Positions 8,149-16,257 of a DNA stretch of 60,881 bases are shown here, piece by piece (the first letter of the stretch is position 1; each line of letters begins with the position of its first letter). Both the position numbers and the translations under genes were made by a program. The notes below the pieces were generated by a model, which searched no databases, had not been told where the DNA came from, and saw only the letters and a list, made by a program, of their open reading frames with translations. Source of the stretch: a beta proteobacterium AAP51 (GTDB lineage: Bacteria; Pseudomonadota; Gammaproteobacteria; Burkholderiales; Burkholderiaceae_C); assembly GCA_001295905.1 (NCBI GenBank), contig LJHT01000092.1:1-60881 (forward strand). The letters run 5' to 3'.

Positions 8149-10437
8149 TCAGCTGAGGCGGCTGCGCGAGACCTTCAGCACCACCGGCGAACGCCGCATC
8201 GTGCGCAGCACGTCGGCCAGGTGCACGCGGTCGCGCACGCTGATGAGCAGGCGCAGCTCGGTGGTCTCCTGGCTCGGCGTGGGGTCCATGTCGAGGTGGG
8301 TGATGTCGGCCTCGGCGCTGCTGACGGCCGAGGCCACCTGGGCCAGCACGCCCTTGCCGTTCTTCACCAGCACGTGCAGGTGCGTCTCGAAGGCGCGGGT
8401 CATTTCCTCGGCCCAGTCCACCTGCATCCAGCGTTCGCTGTCGCGTTCGAAGAGGCGCTTGCCGGTGGGGCAGTCGGCCGTGTGCACGAGCAGGCCTTCG
8501 CCGCGGCCCAGGTAGCCCACGATCTGGTCGCCCGGGATGGGGCGGCAACAAGGCGCGAACTGGATGGAAGCGCCCTCGCTGCCGTCGACCAGCACCTCGC
8601 CTTGCGTGGCGGTGCTGTCGTCCTGGCCGTAGCGGCCCAGCGTCAGCGTCACGGCGTCGGGGCGGATGCCGTGTTCGCCCATCATCTGCGCCAGACGCTT
8701 GGCCACGATGATGGCGATCTTGCGGCCCAGGCCGATGTCCACCATGAGATCGGTGCGGCTGCGGTTGCCGCTCCAGCGCGTGAGCTGCTGCCACAGGGCC
8801 ACCGCCGCGGCGTCGGTGGGGTCGGCCGAGGGCATCTGCAGGCCTTCGGCGCGCAGGGCCTGGGCCAGCAGCTTCTCGCCGAGGGCGCGCGACTCCTCGG
8901 TCTCCATGTTCTTCAGGTGGTGGCGTATCTTGCTGCGCGCCCGGCCGGTGCGCACCATGCTCAGCCACGCCGGGTTGGGCTTGGCGCCCGGCGCGGTGAT
9001 GATTTCCACCACGTCGCCGCTCTTGAGCTCGGTGCGCAAGGCCACCGGCTCGCCGTTGACCTTGGCGGCCACCGTGTGCTGCCCCACGTCGCTGTGGATG
9101 GCGTAGGCGAAGTCCACCGGCGTGGCGCCGCGCGGCAGCGCCAGGATCTTGCTGCGCGGCGTAAACACGTAGACGGCATCGGGGTAGAGGTCGATCTTCA
9201 CGTGCTCCAGGAACTCGGCCGCGTCGCGCGTTTCGTCCTGGATGTCGAGCAGGCTCTGCAGCCACATCGAACTGAGCTTCTGGGCATCGACCGCCGCATG
9301 GCGCTTGTCGCCGGTCTTGTAGATCCAGTGCGCGGCGATGCCCTTTTCGGCCACCGCGTGCATGGCCTCGGTGCGCACCTGGAACTCGACCGCCGTGCCC
9401 AGCGGGCTGACCAGCGTGGTGTGCAGGCTCTGGTAGCCGTTGGCCTTGGGGATGGCGATGTAGTCCTTGAAGCGCCCCGGCACCGGCTTGTACAGCTGGT
9501 GCAGCACGCCCAGGGCCACATAACAGTCGGTGAGCGTGGGCACGACGATGCGGAAGCCGAAGATGTCGCTCACCTGCGCGAAGCCGGCGTGCTTCTCGCG
9601 CATCTTGGTGTAGATGCTGTATATCGTCTTCTCGCGGCCGCTTACCTCGACCCGTGTCTTCTGCTTCGTGAAGGCCTGCTGCACCTCGGTCTGCACACGT
9701 TCGACGATGTCGCGGCGGTGCCCGCGCGCGCGCTTCACCGCCTTGGCCAGCGCCGCATGGCGCCAGGGGTGCAGCATCTCGAAGCACAGCTCCTGCAGTT
9801 CGCGGTAGCTCTGGTTCAGGCCCAGGCGGTGGGCGATGGGGGCGTAGATGTCCAGCGTTTCGCGCGCGATGCGCTGGCGCTTGGCGGGGGCCATCGCACC
9901 CATGGTGCGCATGTTGTGCAGCCGATCGGCCAGCTTGATGAGGATGACGCGCACGTCGCGCGCCATGGCCAGCAGCATCTTGCGGAAGCTCTCGGCCTGG
10001 TTCTCCTCGCGCGTGTTGAACTGCAGCTTGTCGAGCTTGGTCAGGCCGTCCACGAGGTCGGCCGTGGGGGCGCCGAACTTCTCGATGAGCTCGGTCTTGG
10101 TGACGCCCTGGTCCTCGATGGTGTCGTGCATCAAGGCGGCCATGATGGCCTGGGCATCGAGCTTCCAGTCGGCACACAGGCCGGCCACCGCGATGGGGTG
10201 GGTGATGTAGGGCAGGCCGCTGGCGCGGAACTGGCCCAGGTGCGCCGCGTCAGCGAACTTGTAGGCCTCGCGCACCTGCTTCAGCTCGGCCTTGGACAGG
10301 TAGCCCAGCTTCTCGGTCAGCGCGGCGAAGGATGAAGCCTCTTCCACTGGGCCCGTCTGCACTTGCACCAGCGGGGCGCGCTGCAGCCCCTGCAGCGCAG
10401 CAGGCAAGAGTTCAGCGGCCAGTGAACGCAGGCTCAT
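8149..10437 (-). CDS. spoT: Bifunctional (p)ppGpp synthetase/hydrolase SpoT (RelA/SpoT family)
   Basis: Makes and degrades the stringent-response alarmones. The 762-residue protein contains, in order, the HD hydrolase domain with intact HDTIED (so hydrolysis should work), the synthetase domain with RFKDYIA and YQSLHTT, a TGS domain (VYVFTPRSKILALPRGATPVDFAYAIH region), and a C-terminal ACT domain. The RFKD form of the RxKD motif is that of bifunctional Rel/SpoT enzymes; RelA proteins carry ExDD. It follows rpoZ on the same strand with a hairpin between them (10482-10520), matching the conserved gmk-rpoZ-spoT order. Confidence 0.96.
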   Translation of the reverse strand: MSLRSLAAELLPAALQGLQRAPLVQVQTGPVEEASSFAALTEKLGYLSKAELKQVREAYKFADAAHLGQFRASGLPYITHPIAVAGLCADWKLDAQAIMAALMHDTIEDQGVTKTELIEKFGAPTADLVDGLTKLDKLQFNTREENQAESFRKMLLAMARDVRVILIKLADRLHNMRTMGAMAPAKRQRIARETLDIYAPIAHRLGLNQSYRELQELCFEMLHPWRHAALAKAVKRARGHRRDIVERVQTEVQQAFTKQKTRVEVSGREKTIYSIYTKMREKHAGFAQVSDIFGFRIVVPTLTDCYVALGVLHQLYKPVPGRFKDYIAIPKANGYQSLHTTLVSPLGTAVEFQVRTEAMHAVAEKGIAAHWIYKTGDKRHAAVDAQKLSSMWLQSLLDIQDETRDAAEFLEHVKIDLYPDAVYVFTPRSKILALPRGATPVDFAYAIHSDVGQHTVAAKVNGEPVALRTELKSGDVVEIITAPGAKPNPAWLSMVRTGRARSKIRHHLKNMETEESRALGEKLLAQALRAEGLQMPSADPTDAAAVALWQQLTRWSGNRSRTDLMVDIGLGRKIAIIVAKRLAQMMGEHGIRPDAVTLTLGRYGQDDSTATQGEVLVDGSEGASIQFAPCCRPIPGDQIVGYLGRGEGLLVHTADCPTGKRLFERDSERWMQVDWAEEMTRAFETHLHVLVKNGKGVLAQVASAVSSAEADITHLDMDPTPSQETTELRLLISVRDRVHLADVLRTMRRSPVVLKVSRSRLS

Positions 10438-10481
10438 GACCCGAATTTAGCGTGCTTTGCCCGCACCCGAGCGCGCGCGGG

Positions 10482-10520
10482 AAATGCAAACGGGGCCCTG
10501 CTGTTCGAGCAGGGCCCCGT
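10482..10520 (-). terminator. Rho-independent terminator or attenuator between rpoZ and spoT
   Basis: Perfect 13-bp stem (10490-10502 with 10508-10520) and loop GTTCG. Read on the minus strand it is followed by TTTGCATTTC, a broken U-tract. It lies 61 nt after the rpoZ stop and 44 nt before the spoT start, so it would end or weaken rpoZ transcription before spoT. Confidence 0.75.
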
Positions 10521-10581
10521 AGGGGGAGCAGGGCCGGCGCCGCGGGGCAGCGCCGTGGTGCAGGGCGGTGGTTCGCCCGGC

Positions 10582-10785
10582 TTAGACCGGCACCTTGCGC
10601 AGCATCTCGATGCCCACCTCGCCGGCGGCGATCTCGCGCAGCGCGGTCACGCCCGGCTTGTTCTTGGTCTCGATCTTGGGCGCGTGGCCCTGGCTCAGCA
10701 TGCGCGCCCGGTAGGTGGCCGCCAGCACCAGCTGGAAGCGGTTGGGAATCTTGACGAGGCAGTCTTCAACGGTGATGCGGGCCAT
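10582..10785 (-). CDS. rpoZ: DNA-directed RNA polymerase omega subunit
   Basis: Small RNA polymerase subunit that binds the beta' C-terminus and forms part of the ppGpp binding site. The 67-residue protein starts [10 protein letters not shown] and contains [17 protein letters not shown], the conserved omega core. The frame is open 96 nt further upstream, but family conservation begins at the ATG at 10785. Length matches betaproteobacterial omega. It lies 73 nt after gmk and ahead of spoT, so the polymerase subunit and the alarmone enzyme share a locus. Confidence 0.96.
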   Translation of the reverse strand: MARITVEDCLVKIPNRFQLVLAATYRARMLSQGHAPKIETKNKPGVTALREIAAGEVGIEMLRKVPV

Positions 10786-10858
10786 GGTTGCCTTCGGGGT
10801 GGAGCGGGGGGTGGGACCGGAGTTCGGAGGGTAGTGCTGACGGGTGACCCGGTTTCGT

Positions 10859-11479
10859 TCAGGCCAGACCCAGTGCTGCAAACACCTGCGAGCGGTTGCG
10901 CAGCTGCGCGGCGTACTTGAGGCGCTGGGAGTGGACGACCGTCTTCAGGTCGAAAAGCGCCGTCTCGAACAAGCTGTTGATGATAACAAAGTCGAAGTGG
11001 CGGGCCTGTGCCACCTCGGTGCGGCCGTTGGCCATGCGCGTGGCGATGACCTCGGGGGTGTCTTCGCCACGGCGGTTCAGGCGCTGCATCAGCTCTTCCC
11101 AGCTGGGCGGCAGGATGAAGATCAGCACGGCATGCGGGAAGAGCCGCTTGATCTGCAGCGCGCCCTGCCAGTCGATCTCCAGCACCACGTCTTCGCCCTG
11201 CTGCAGGCGTGCCTCGATGGCCTTGCGGCTGGTGCCGTACATGTTGCCGTGCACTTCGGCGTGCTCGAAGAACTCGCCGCGCGCCACCATGGCGCGGAAC
11301 TCGGTTTCGTCGATGAAGTGGTACTCGCGGCCGTTCACCTCCTGCCCGCGGGGGCGGCGCGTGGTGTGGCTGACCGACACGGCCAGCCGCGCATCCAGTT
11401 CCAGCAGCGCCTTCACGAGGCTCGACTTGCCCGTGCCGCTGGGTGCGGCGACGCAGAAAAGATTGCCTGGGGTTTCCAT
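10859..11479 (-). CDS. gmk: Guanylate kinase
   Basis: Phosphorylates GMP to GDP with ATP in purine salvage, supplying GTP for ppGpp synthesis. The 206-residue protein has the P-loop PSGTGKSS at about residues 13-20, the GMP-binding region [17 protein letters not shown] and the [10 protein letters not shown] segment. Start ATG at 11479. Its usual upstream neighbour yicC is displaced by about 3.8 kb here, so gmk must be transcribed from its own upstream region, 11480-11540, which also borders a plus-strand sigma-54-like promoter. Confidence 0.97.
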   Translation of the reverse strand: METPGNLFCVAAPSGTGKSSLVKALLELDARLAVSVSHTTRRPRGQEVNGREYHFIDETEFRAMVARGEFFEHAEVHGNMYGTSRKAIEARLQQGEDVVLEIDWQGALQIKRLFPHAVLIFILPPSWEELMQRLNRRGEDTPEVIATRMANGRTEVAQARHFDFVIINSLFETALFDLKTVVHSQRLKYAAQLRNRSQVFAALGLA

Positions 11480-11540
11480 CCCGGGATTTTCCCTCAGGCG
11501 CGGCGGCCGGGTTTCTCCCCCTGCGTGCGTGGCTTGTGGA

Positions 11541-11556
11541 TGGCGTGCTTTTTGCC
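11541..11556 (+). promoter_or_regulatory. Sigma-54 (-24/-12) promoter ahead of the PEP-CTERM operon
   Basis: The site reads TGGCGTGCTTTTTGCC. It aligns without gaps to the RpoN consensus TGGCACG-N4-TTGCW, keeping GG at -24 and GC at -12 with the correct 10-base spacing; mismatches are at positions 5 and 6 and the last base. Transcription would begin near 11567, just upstream of an AGGAGGG ribosome site (11582-11588) and a TTG start at 11593. Genes for PEP-CTERM proteins are known to be often under RpoN with a PrsR-type activator, so context and motif agree. Confidence 0.68.
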
Positions 11557-11592
11557 TATCGTGAACTTTTCCAGTTAGCTCAGGAGGGCAGT

Positions 11593-12252
11593 TTGAAGAT
11601 CACCCCGAAAGCAGCCGCGTGCGGCCTGGCCTTACTGCTGGCCGCCTCTGGCGCCGCGCAGGCCCAGGTGGCCCTGGCCGAAGGTTTCAACGACGTTCCT
11701 GCGCTCGCAGGCGCCGGCTGGACTTTTCTGAACACCAGCACCACGCCAGGCACCAACTGGTTCCAGGGCAATGCCGGCATCTTCGCCGCGGCCAGCGGCC
11801 CGGCCGATGCCTACGTGGCCTCGAACTTCCTCGGCAACAACGGCCTCACCGGTGCCGTGAGCACCTGGCTCATCACGCCCCAATTGGTGCTGGATTCGAC
11901 CAGCGTGGTGTCCTTCGTGGTGCAGGTGGGCGGGGAAGGCTTCCTCGACACCCTGCAGGTGCTGCTCAGCACCACGGGCACCGCACCGGCCGACTTCTCG
12001 CCCATCGGGAGCTTCAGCGCCAGCACCAATGCCGGCTGGGTGCCGCTGAGCTTCCCGACGCTGCTGACCAGCACCACGCCCGCCTACGTGGCGCTGCGCT
12101 ACGTCGTCGACGATGTCACCGTGAACGGCAACTACCTCGGGGTGGACAACCTCGTCGTCACCGCCGTGCCGGAACCCGTTTCCGCGCTGCTCTTCGGTCT
12201 GGGCCTGGCGGGCCTGGCCGGTGTGCAGGCGCGCCGCCGTCTTGCTGTCTGA
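11593..12252 (+). CDS. PEP-CTERM sorting protein, choice-of-anchor J type
   Basis: Secreted protein predicted to be processed and anchored by the exosortase system (EpsH/XrtA-like), which is not in the window. The start is TTG at 11593, picked because AGGAGGG lies 4-5 nt upstream and a signal peptide follows at once (residues 1-24, ending AQA). The body ([19 protein letters not shown] onward, with a STWLITPQL segment) resembles choice-of-anchor J domains of PEP-CTERM proteins. Residues 192-219 are the sorting tail: VPEP, a short hydrophobic helix, then RRR. First gene of a three-gene operon. The role at the surface is unknown. Confidence 0.85.
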   Translation: MKITPKAAACGLALLLAASGAAQAQVALAEGFNDVPALAGAGWTFLNTSTTPGTNWFQGNAGIFAAASGPADAYVASNFLGNNGLTGAVSTWLITPQLVLDSTSVVSFVVQVGGEGFLDTLQVLLSTTGTAPADFSPIGSFSASTNAGWVPLSFPTLLTSTTPAYVALRYVVDDVTVNGNYLGVDNLVVTAVPEPVSALLFGLGLAGLAGVQARRRLAV

Positions 12253-12266
12253 AGGAGAACACCGCC

Positions 12267-12680
12267 ATGAAGATGCTCCAACAACCGCTGCGCCTGGCCG
12301 TGCTGGGCGTGCTGGCCCTGGGCCTGCTGGCCAGTGCCCACGCCCAGCGCGTGGTGCGTGATGCCGTCACCGGGCAACTGCGCCCGCTCACCGCCACCGA
12401 AGCCAAGCAACTGGAAGACCTGGACCGCGCCATGCGCAACCGCGTGCCGCGCGGACTGCTCACCGGCACGCCCAACCCGCAGCCCGTGCGCATGCCCGAT
12501 GGCTCTGATTTCCTGGAGAGCACCGACGCCGACCTGAACTACTCGGTGGTCGTGCGCAGCCCCAGCGGCCGCCTGGTGCACACCTGCGTGAGCAACCCGG
12601 AAATCGCCGAACGCATGGCCCGCGGCAAGCTGCCGGCCTTCGCCCGCAACTACATGGAGCGTCTGAATGATGAGCGCTGA
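12267..12680 (+). CDS. Post-PEP-CTERM-1 domain secreted protein
   Basis: 137 residues, ATG at 12267 with GAAGGAG upstream. Residues 1-26 are a signal peptide ending AHA; the mature protein begins QRVVRDAVTGQLRPLTATEAKQ. This opening matches what I recall of the 'post-PEP-CTERM-1' family, named for lying directly after a PEP-CTERM gene, as it does here. No anchor helix and only one Cys (in HTCVSNPEIAERM). It starts 14 nt after the PEP-CTERM gene and overlaps the protease by 14 nt. Biochemical function is unknown; the family call rests on memory of the N-terminal motif plus gene order. Confidence 0.72.
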   Translation: MKMLQQPLRLAVLGVLALGLLASAHAQRVVRDAVTGQLRPLTATEAKQLEDLDRAMRNRVPRGLLTGTPNPQPVRMPDGSDFLESTDADLNYSVVVRSPSGRLVHTCVSNPEIAERMARGKLPAFARNYMERLNDER

Positions 12681-14136
12681 TCGCCTGGCCCCCCTGGCTG
12701 TTGCAGCCGCTGCCCTCCGGCCGCTGGCGGCCTCTCTGGCCCTGCTGGCCGCCCTGGCGGCCCCGCAGGCCTTTGCGGCCGCCAACATCGTGGTGAACTT
12801 CACCAACACCGGCACCGTGGGCTACAACGACCCCACGCCCGCCACGCCCGTGGGCGGCAACCCCGGCACCACGCTCGGTGAGCAGCGCCGCATCGCCACC
12901 CAGCACGCGGCGAACCTGTGGGCGGCCACGCTCACCAGCGACGCCACCATCCGCATCAACGCGCAGTTCACGGCGCAGGCCTGCACCGAAACCGGCGCCA
13001 CGCTGGGCAGCGCCGGCCCCATCGGCAACTTCCGCAACTTCCCCGAGGCGCCATTCCAGGACACCTGGTACCCCTCGGCCCTGCGCAACAAGCTGGCGGG
13101 CAATGAAGCGCAGCCAGGCGCCGCCCAGCTGCAGATCAACTTCAACGTCAACCTGGGCACCCCGGGCTGCCTGTCGGCCAGCCCCTGGTACTTCGGCATC
13201 GACAACAACCCGCCGCCGGGTGCCATCAACCTGGTGGTGGTGCTGCTGCACGAGTTCGGCCACGGCCTGGGCTTCACCGTCGGGCCCACCAACGGCCAGA
13301 CCGGGGCGCGCAATTCGGGCAGCCCGTCGATCTGGGAACGCTTCATGGTCGACAACCAGACCGGCCTGAGCTGGTTCCAGATGACCACCAACGCCGAGCG
13401 CGCTGCTTCGGCCATCGGCATCAACCGCCTGGTGTGGGCGGGCACCAACGTCACCAATGCCGTGCCTTCGGTGCTGCGCCAGGGCATCGCCACGGCCACC
13501 ATCACCGGCCCGGCGGTGCGCTCGCCCTTGACGGTGAACGTGGGCGAGGCCTCGTTCGGCCCCGCCATCACGGCCGCCGGCGTGACGGCCGAAGTGGCCC
13601 CCGTGGTGGACCAGCCTGACGGCACCGGCCTGGCCTGCACGCCGCTGTCGGCGTTCAACGCACGCGCCGTGCAGGGCAAGATTGCCCTGGTCGACCGTGG
13701 CGTCTGCAACTTCATCGTGAAGACGGCGAACCTGCAGGCCGCGGGTGCCGTGGGCATGCTGGTGGTCGACAACGTGGCCTCGCTGTTGCCGCCCAACGTG
13801 GGTGGTGTGAACCCGGCTGCCAACATCATCAGCGCCAGCGTGCGCCAGGTGGACGGCAACTTCATCAAGGAGCAGCTCAAGCGCCGCTCGCGCACGTCCA
13901 CCGGCGTGTTCGTCACGCTGGCGCTCACCGGCACGCAGTACGCCGGTGCCGATGCCCTGGGCCGCATCAAGCTGTTCACGCCCAACCCCTTCCAGGGCGG
14001 CTCATCGGTCTCGCACTTCGACGTGACGGCCTTCCGCCACCAGCTGATGGAGCCCGCCATCAACGGCGACCTCACGCAAAGCGTGCTGCCGCCGCAGGAC
14101 CTGACCTTCCGCCTGTTCCAGGACATCGGCTGGTAA
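12667..14136 (+). CDS. Secreted zinc metalloprotease-like protein with PA domain
   Basis: 489 residues with a signal peptide ending near APQAFAA (about residue 38). HEFGHGLGF at about 195-203 is an HExxHxxxF zinc site of metzincin-like peptidases; the third zinc ligand is not obvious. A protease-associated (PA) domain follows at about 290-380 (ALVDRGVCNFIVKTANLQAAGAVGMLVV), and the protein ends QDIGW. There is no PEP-CTERM tail, so it is probably released or held by another route. Its start overlaps the preceding gene by 14 nt, so the two are translationally coupled. It could process the PEP-CTERM partner; that is inference. Confidence 0.78.
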   Translation: MMSADRLAPLAVAAAALRPLAASLALLAALAAPQAFAAANIVVNFTNTGTVGYNDPTPATPVGGNPGTTLGEQRRIATQHAANLWAATLTSDATIRINAQFTAQACTETGATLGSAGPIGNFRNFPEAPFQDTWYPSALRNKLAGNEAQPGAAQLQINFNVNLGTPGCLSASPWYFGIDNNPPPGAINLVVVLLHEFGHGLGFTVGPTNGQTGARNSGSPSIWERFMVDNQTGLSWFQMTTNAERAASAIGINRLVWAGTNVTNAVPSVLRQGIATATITGPAVRSPLTVNVGEASFGPAITAAGVTAEVAPVVDQPDGTGLACTPLSAFNARAVQGKIALVDRGVCNFIVKTANLQAAGAVGMLVVDNVASLLPPNVGGVNPAANIISASVRQVDGNFIKEQLKRRSRTSTGVFVTLALTGTQYAGADALGRIKLFTPNPFQGGSSVSHFDVTAFRHQLMEPAINGDLTQSVLPPQDLTFRLFQDIGW

Positions 14137-14156
14137 GGGCCCTGGCCTGCAGTCTC

Positions 14157-14187
14157 AAGAACCCCGCTTCGGTGGGGTTCTTTTTTT
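14157..14187 (+). terminator. Strong rho-independent terminator of the PEP-CTERM operon
   Basis: Stem AAGAACCCC/GGGGTTCTT extended by a G-T and a C-G pair, closed by a cTTCGg tetraloop (14167-14172), followed by a run of seven T from 14181. A second inverted repeat, CCCCGC/GCGGGG, lies just after it at 14194-14209 ahead of the convergent cupin gene. Confidence 0.93.
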
Positions 14188-14219
14188 CATGCTCCCCGCC
14201 CAAGCGGGGTTCATTCATT

Positions 14220-15257
14220 TCAGCCCCGGTTCTCGAACACGCCCAGCTTCTTGTGCAGCGGCGTTTCGTCGGCGATGAAGAGAAAAGCCGGCAGCTCGGC
14301 CGAGCGGTTGCTCAGCGTCACTTCGGTATAGCCGGGCGCGCAGCAGGTGTCGGCTTCTGCCAGCGCAAAGGGCTGCTCGCCGATGACGACATCGGCTGCA
14401 CCTTCGATGAGGTGCAGCACCATCGCAGGTGAACGCACGGGTAGCCGCAGGCGCTGGCCGGGCCGCAGCATCTGCGCGTAGCAGCCCAGGATGGGCTGCA
14501 CGTCACCGCCGGTTTCGGGGTTGGTGTAGGTCACCTGCACGCTGGCTTGGCCCGGCCGGTTCGTGGCCAGCGCCAGCAACGCCGCACGCACCTGGGCCCA
14601 GGGGTAGCGCAGCATCGGCTGGGGGCGGGCGGCGCGTTCGAAGTCGACCGAAGGCACGAGGCCGCCCTGGGCGTACAGCTGCTCGCCGTGCTCGGGCACC
14701 ACGCCCTGGCGCGGCCCGTTCACGTGGTAGCTGGCTTCCAGGTAATGCACCAGCGGCAGGTCCAGCACGTCCAGCCACACCACCGGTGCTGGGCCCTCGT
14801 GGGCGTGTTCGTGCCACTGCCCGGTGGGGGTGAGGATGAGGTCGCCACGCTCCATCACGCACTGTTCGCCGGCCACCGTGGTGGTGGCGCCCTGGCCTTC
14901 GACGATCAGGCGCACGGCGTTCGGCGTGTGCCGGTGCGCCGGGGCCCATTCGCCGGGCAGCAGCAGCTGCATGCCGAGGTAGATGGCGGCGGTGGCCTGC
15001 AGGCTTTCGGGCCCGTGGCCGGGGTTGGCCAGCACCAGCACGCGGCGCTCGGCCTTGTCGATGGGCGTCAGCTCGCCGGCCTGCATCAACAGCGGGCGGA
15101 TGGCGGCGTAGGGCCAGCACGCCGCCTGGGTCTTGCGCGTGGGCACCCCCGGCGGCAGCAAGGCGCGCAGCGAGGGCCACAGCGGCACCAGGCTGTGCCG
15201 CGCCAGGGGCTCGAGGTAAGGCGGGGGCAGGTCTTCGAGGCGGCTGAGGTCGTTCAT
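14220..15257 (-). CDS. Gentisate 1,2-dioxygenase-like bicupin
   Basis: Candidate Fe(II) ring-cleaving dioxygenase. The 345-residue protein has an N-terminal cupin with metal-ligand motif HRH (about H108 and H110 in EWAPAHRHTPNAVRLI) and a third histidine near H149 (GQWHEHAH), plus a C-terminal cupin around residues 255-310. The pattern and length match the gentisate/1-hydroxy-2-naphthoate dioxygenase family, so gentisate is the best guess; salicylate-type substrates are possible. It stands alone: no maleylpyruvate isomerase or fumarylpyruvate hydrolase is adjacent. It converges on the PEP-CTERM operon and shares yicC's strand, 47 nt downstream of yicC. Confidence 0.78.
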   Translation of the reverse strand: MNDLSRLEDLPPPYLEPLARHSLVPLWPSLRALLPPGVPTRKTQAACWPYAAIRPLLMQAGELTPIDKAERRVLVLANPGHGPESLQATAAIYLGMQLLLPGEWAPAHRHTPNAVRLIVEGQGATTTVAGEQCVMERGDLILTPTGQWHEHAHEGPAPVVWLDVLDLPLVHYLEASYHVNGPRQGVVPEHGEQLYAQGGLVPSVDFERAARPQPMLRYPWAQVRAALLALATNRPGQASVQVTYTNPETGGDVQPILGCYAQMLRPGQRLRLPVRSPAMVLHLIEGAADVVIGEQPFALAEADTCCAPGYTEVTLSNRSAELPAFLFIADETPLHKKLGVFENRG

Positions 15258-15304
15258 GGCTGGTTCCGGCGGACCTGTTCGAAGCCTTCAGCGGCGGGCC
15301 GGGC

Positions 15305-16228
15305 TCACTCGATGTTCTGCACCTGCTCGCGCATCTGCTCGATCGCCACCTTCATCTCCACCGACAGGTTGGTGAGCTCCAGCGCCGCGCTCTTGCTGCC
15401 CAGGGTGTTCGCCTCGCGCTGCAGTTCCTGAATCAGGAATTCGAGCCGCTTGCCCAGTTCACCGCCGGTCTTCAGCAGGCGTTCGATCTCGTCCAGGTGG
15501 GAAGCCAGGCGGCCCAGTTCCTCGGCCACGTCGATGCGGATGGCGAAGGCCGCGGCCTCGGCCATGGCGCGCTCGTGCAGGCTTTGCGCGGGGATGGCGG
15601 CACCGGCCTGCACCGTGGCCAGGGCCTCGTTCCAGCGTTCCAGGAAGCGCGCCTGCTGGCGCTGCACCACCTGGGGCAGCAGCGGAGCGGCCAGGGCCGC
15701 GAGTTCACGCAGACGCGCCACGCGTTCCAGCAGGATGGCGGCCAGCCGCGCCCCTTCGCGGGCGCGGGCTTCGCGCAGGCCTTCGATGCAGCGGCGCGCA
15801 GCGTCCAGCGCCGGTTCATCCAGCTTGGCCACGGCCACCGCGCCCTTGCACCAGTGCAGCACCTCGTTCACGGTGAGCGGGCGGGCCGTCGGCAGCCAGC
15901 CTTGCACGGCGCCCTGCTGGTAGGCCAGGCGGTTGAGCTGCTCGCTGCTGGGCATGGGCACGGCGCCGTCCACCTCGCGGCTGGTGGCCACGCGCAGTTC
16001 GATCTTGCCGCGGCGGAAGGCGCCCGTCAGCATCTCGCGCAAGGCCGGTTCCAGGCCGCGCAGCTCGTCGGGCAGGCGCAGAGCGAGGTCGAGAAAACGC
16101 CCGTTCACCGAGCGGGCTTCCACCGACACCGTGGCCGCGCCGGGCGCCGCAGCCATGGCGGCGCCCTCGTTGGTTTCACCGCCAGCCGCAGCCGCGTTGG
16201 CGTAACCCGTCATGCTATAAACAGCCAC
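15305..16228 (-). CDS. yicC: YicC/YloC family endoribonuclease
   Basis: YicC-type proteins are endoribonucleases implicated in RNA turnover. GTG at 16228 gives MAVYSMTGYA, the usual start of the family; a GTG at 16249 and an ATG at 16213 are alternatives. The conserved N-terminal domain (EARSVNGRFLDLALRLPDELRGLEP) is followed by a coiled middle and the conserved end LEFLIQELQREANTLGSKS and EMKVAIEQMREQVQNIE. It is normally followed directly by gmk; here the cupin and the PEP-CTERM operon intervene. Its start faces the kinase gene at 16258, so the 30 nt between them must hold divergent signals. Confidence 0.92.
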   Translation of the reverse strand: MAVYSMTGYANAAAAGGETNEGAAMAAAPGAATVSVEARSVNGRFLDLALRLPDELRGLEPALREMLTGAFRRGKIELRVATSREVDGAVPMPSSEQLNRLAYQQGAVQGWLPTARPLTVNEVLHWCKGAVAVAKLDEPALDAARRCIEGLREARAREGARLAAILLERVARLRELAALAAPLLPQVVQRQQARFLERWNEALATVQAGAAIPAQSLHERAMAEAAAFAIRIDVAEELGRLASHLDEIERLLKTGGELGKRLEFLIQELQREANTLGSKSAALELTNLSVEMKVAIEQMREQVQNIE

Positions 16229-16257
16229 TCTTTTCGCCCCAGAAGTCACGACCGATT

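Noticed and set aside
12822..14126. Minus-strand open frame of 434 codons opposite the metalloprotease
   Set aside because: Shadow of the plus-strand gene, which has a signal peptide, HExxH site and a terminator right after it.
14194..14209. CCCCGC/GCGGGG hairpin as a second terminator, for the cupin gene
   Set aside because: The inverted repeat is real but only 6 bp and followed on the minus strand by no T-run; listed only as a note in the terminator entry.
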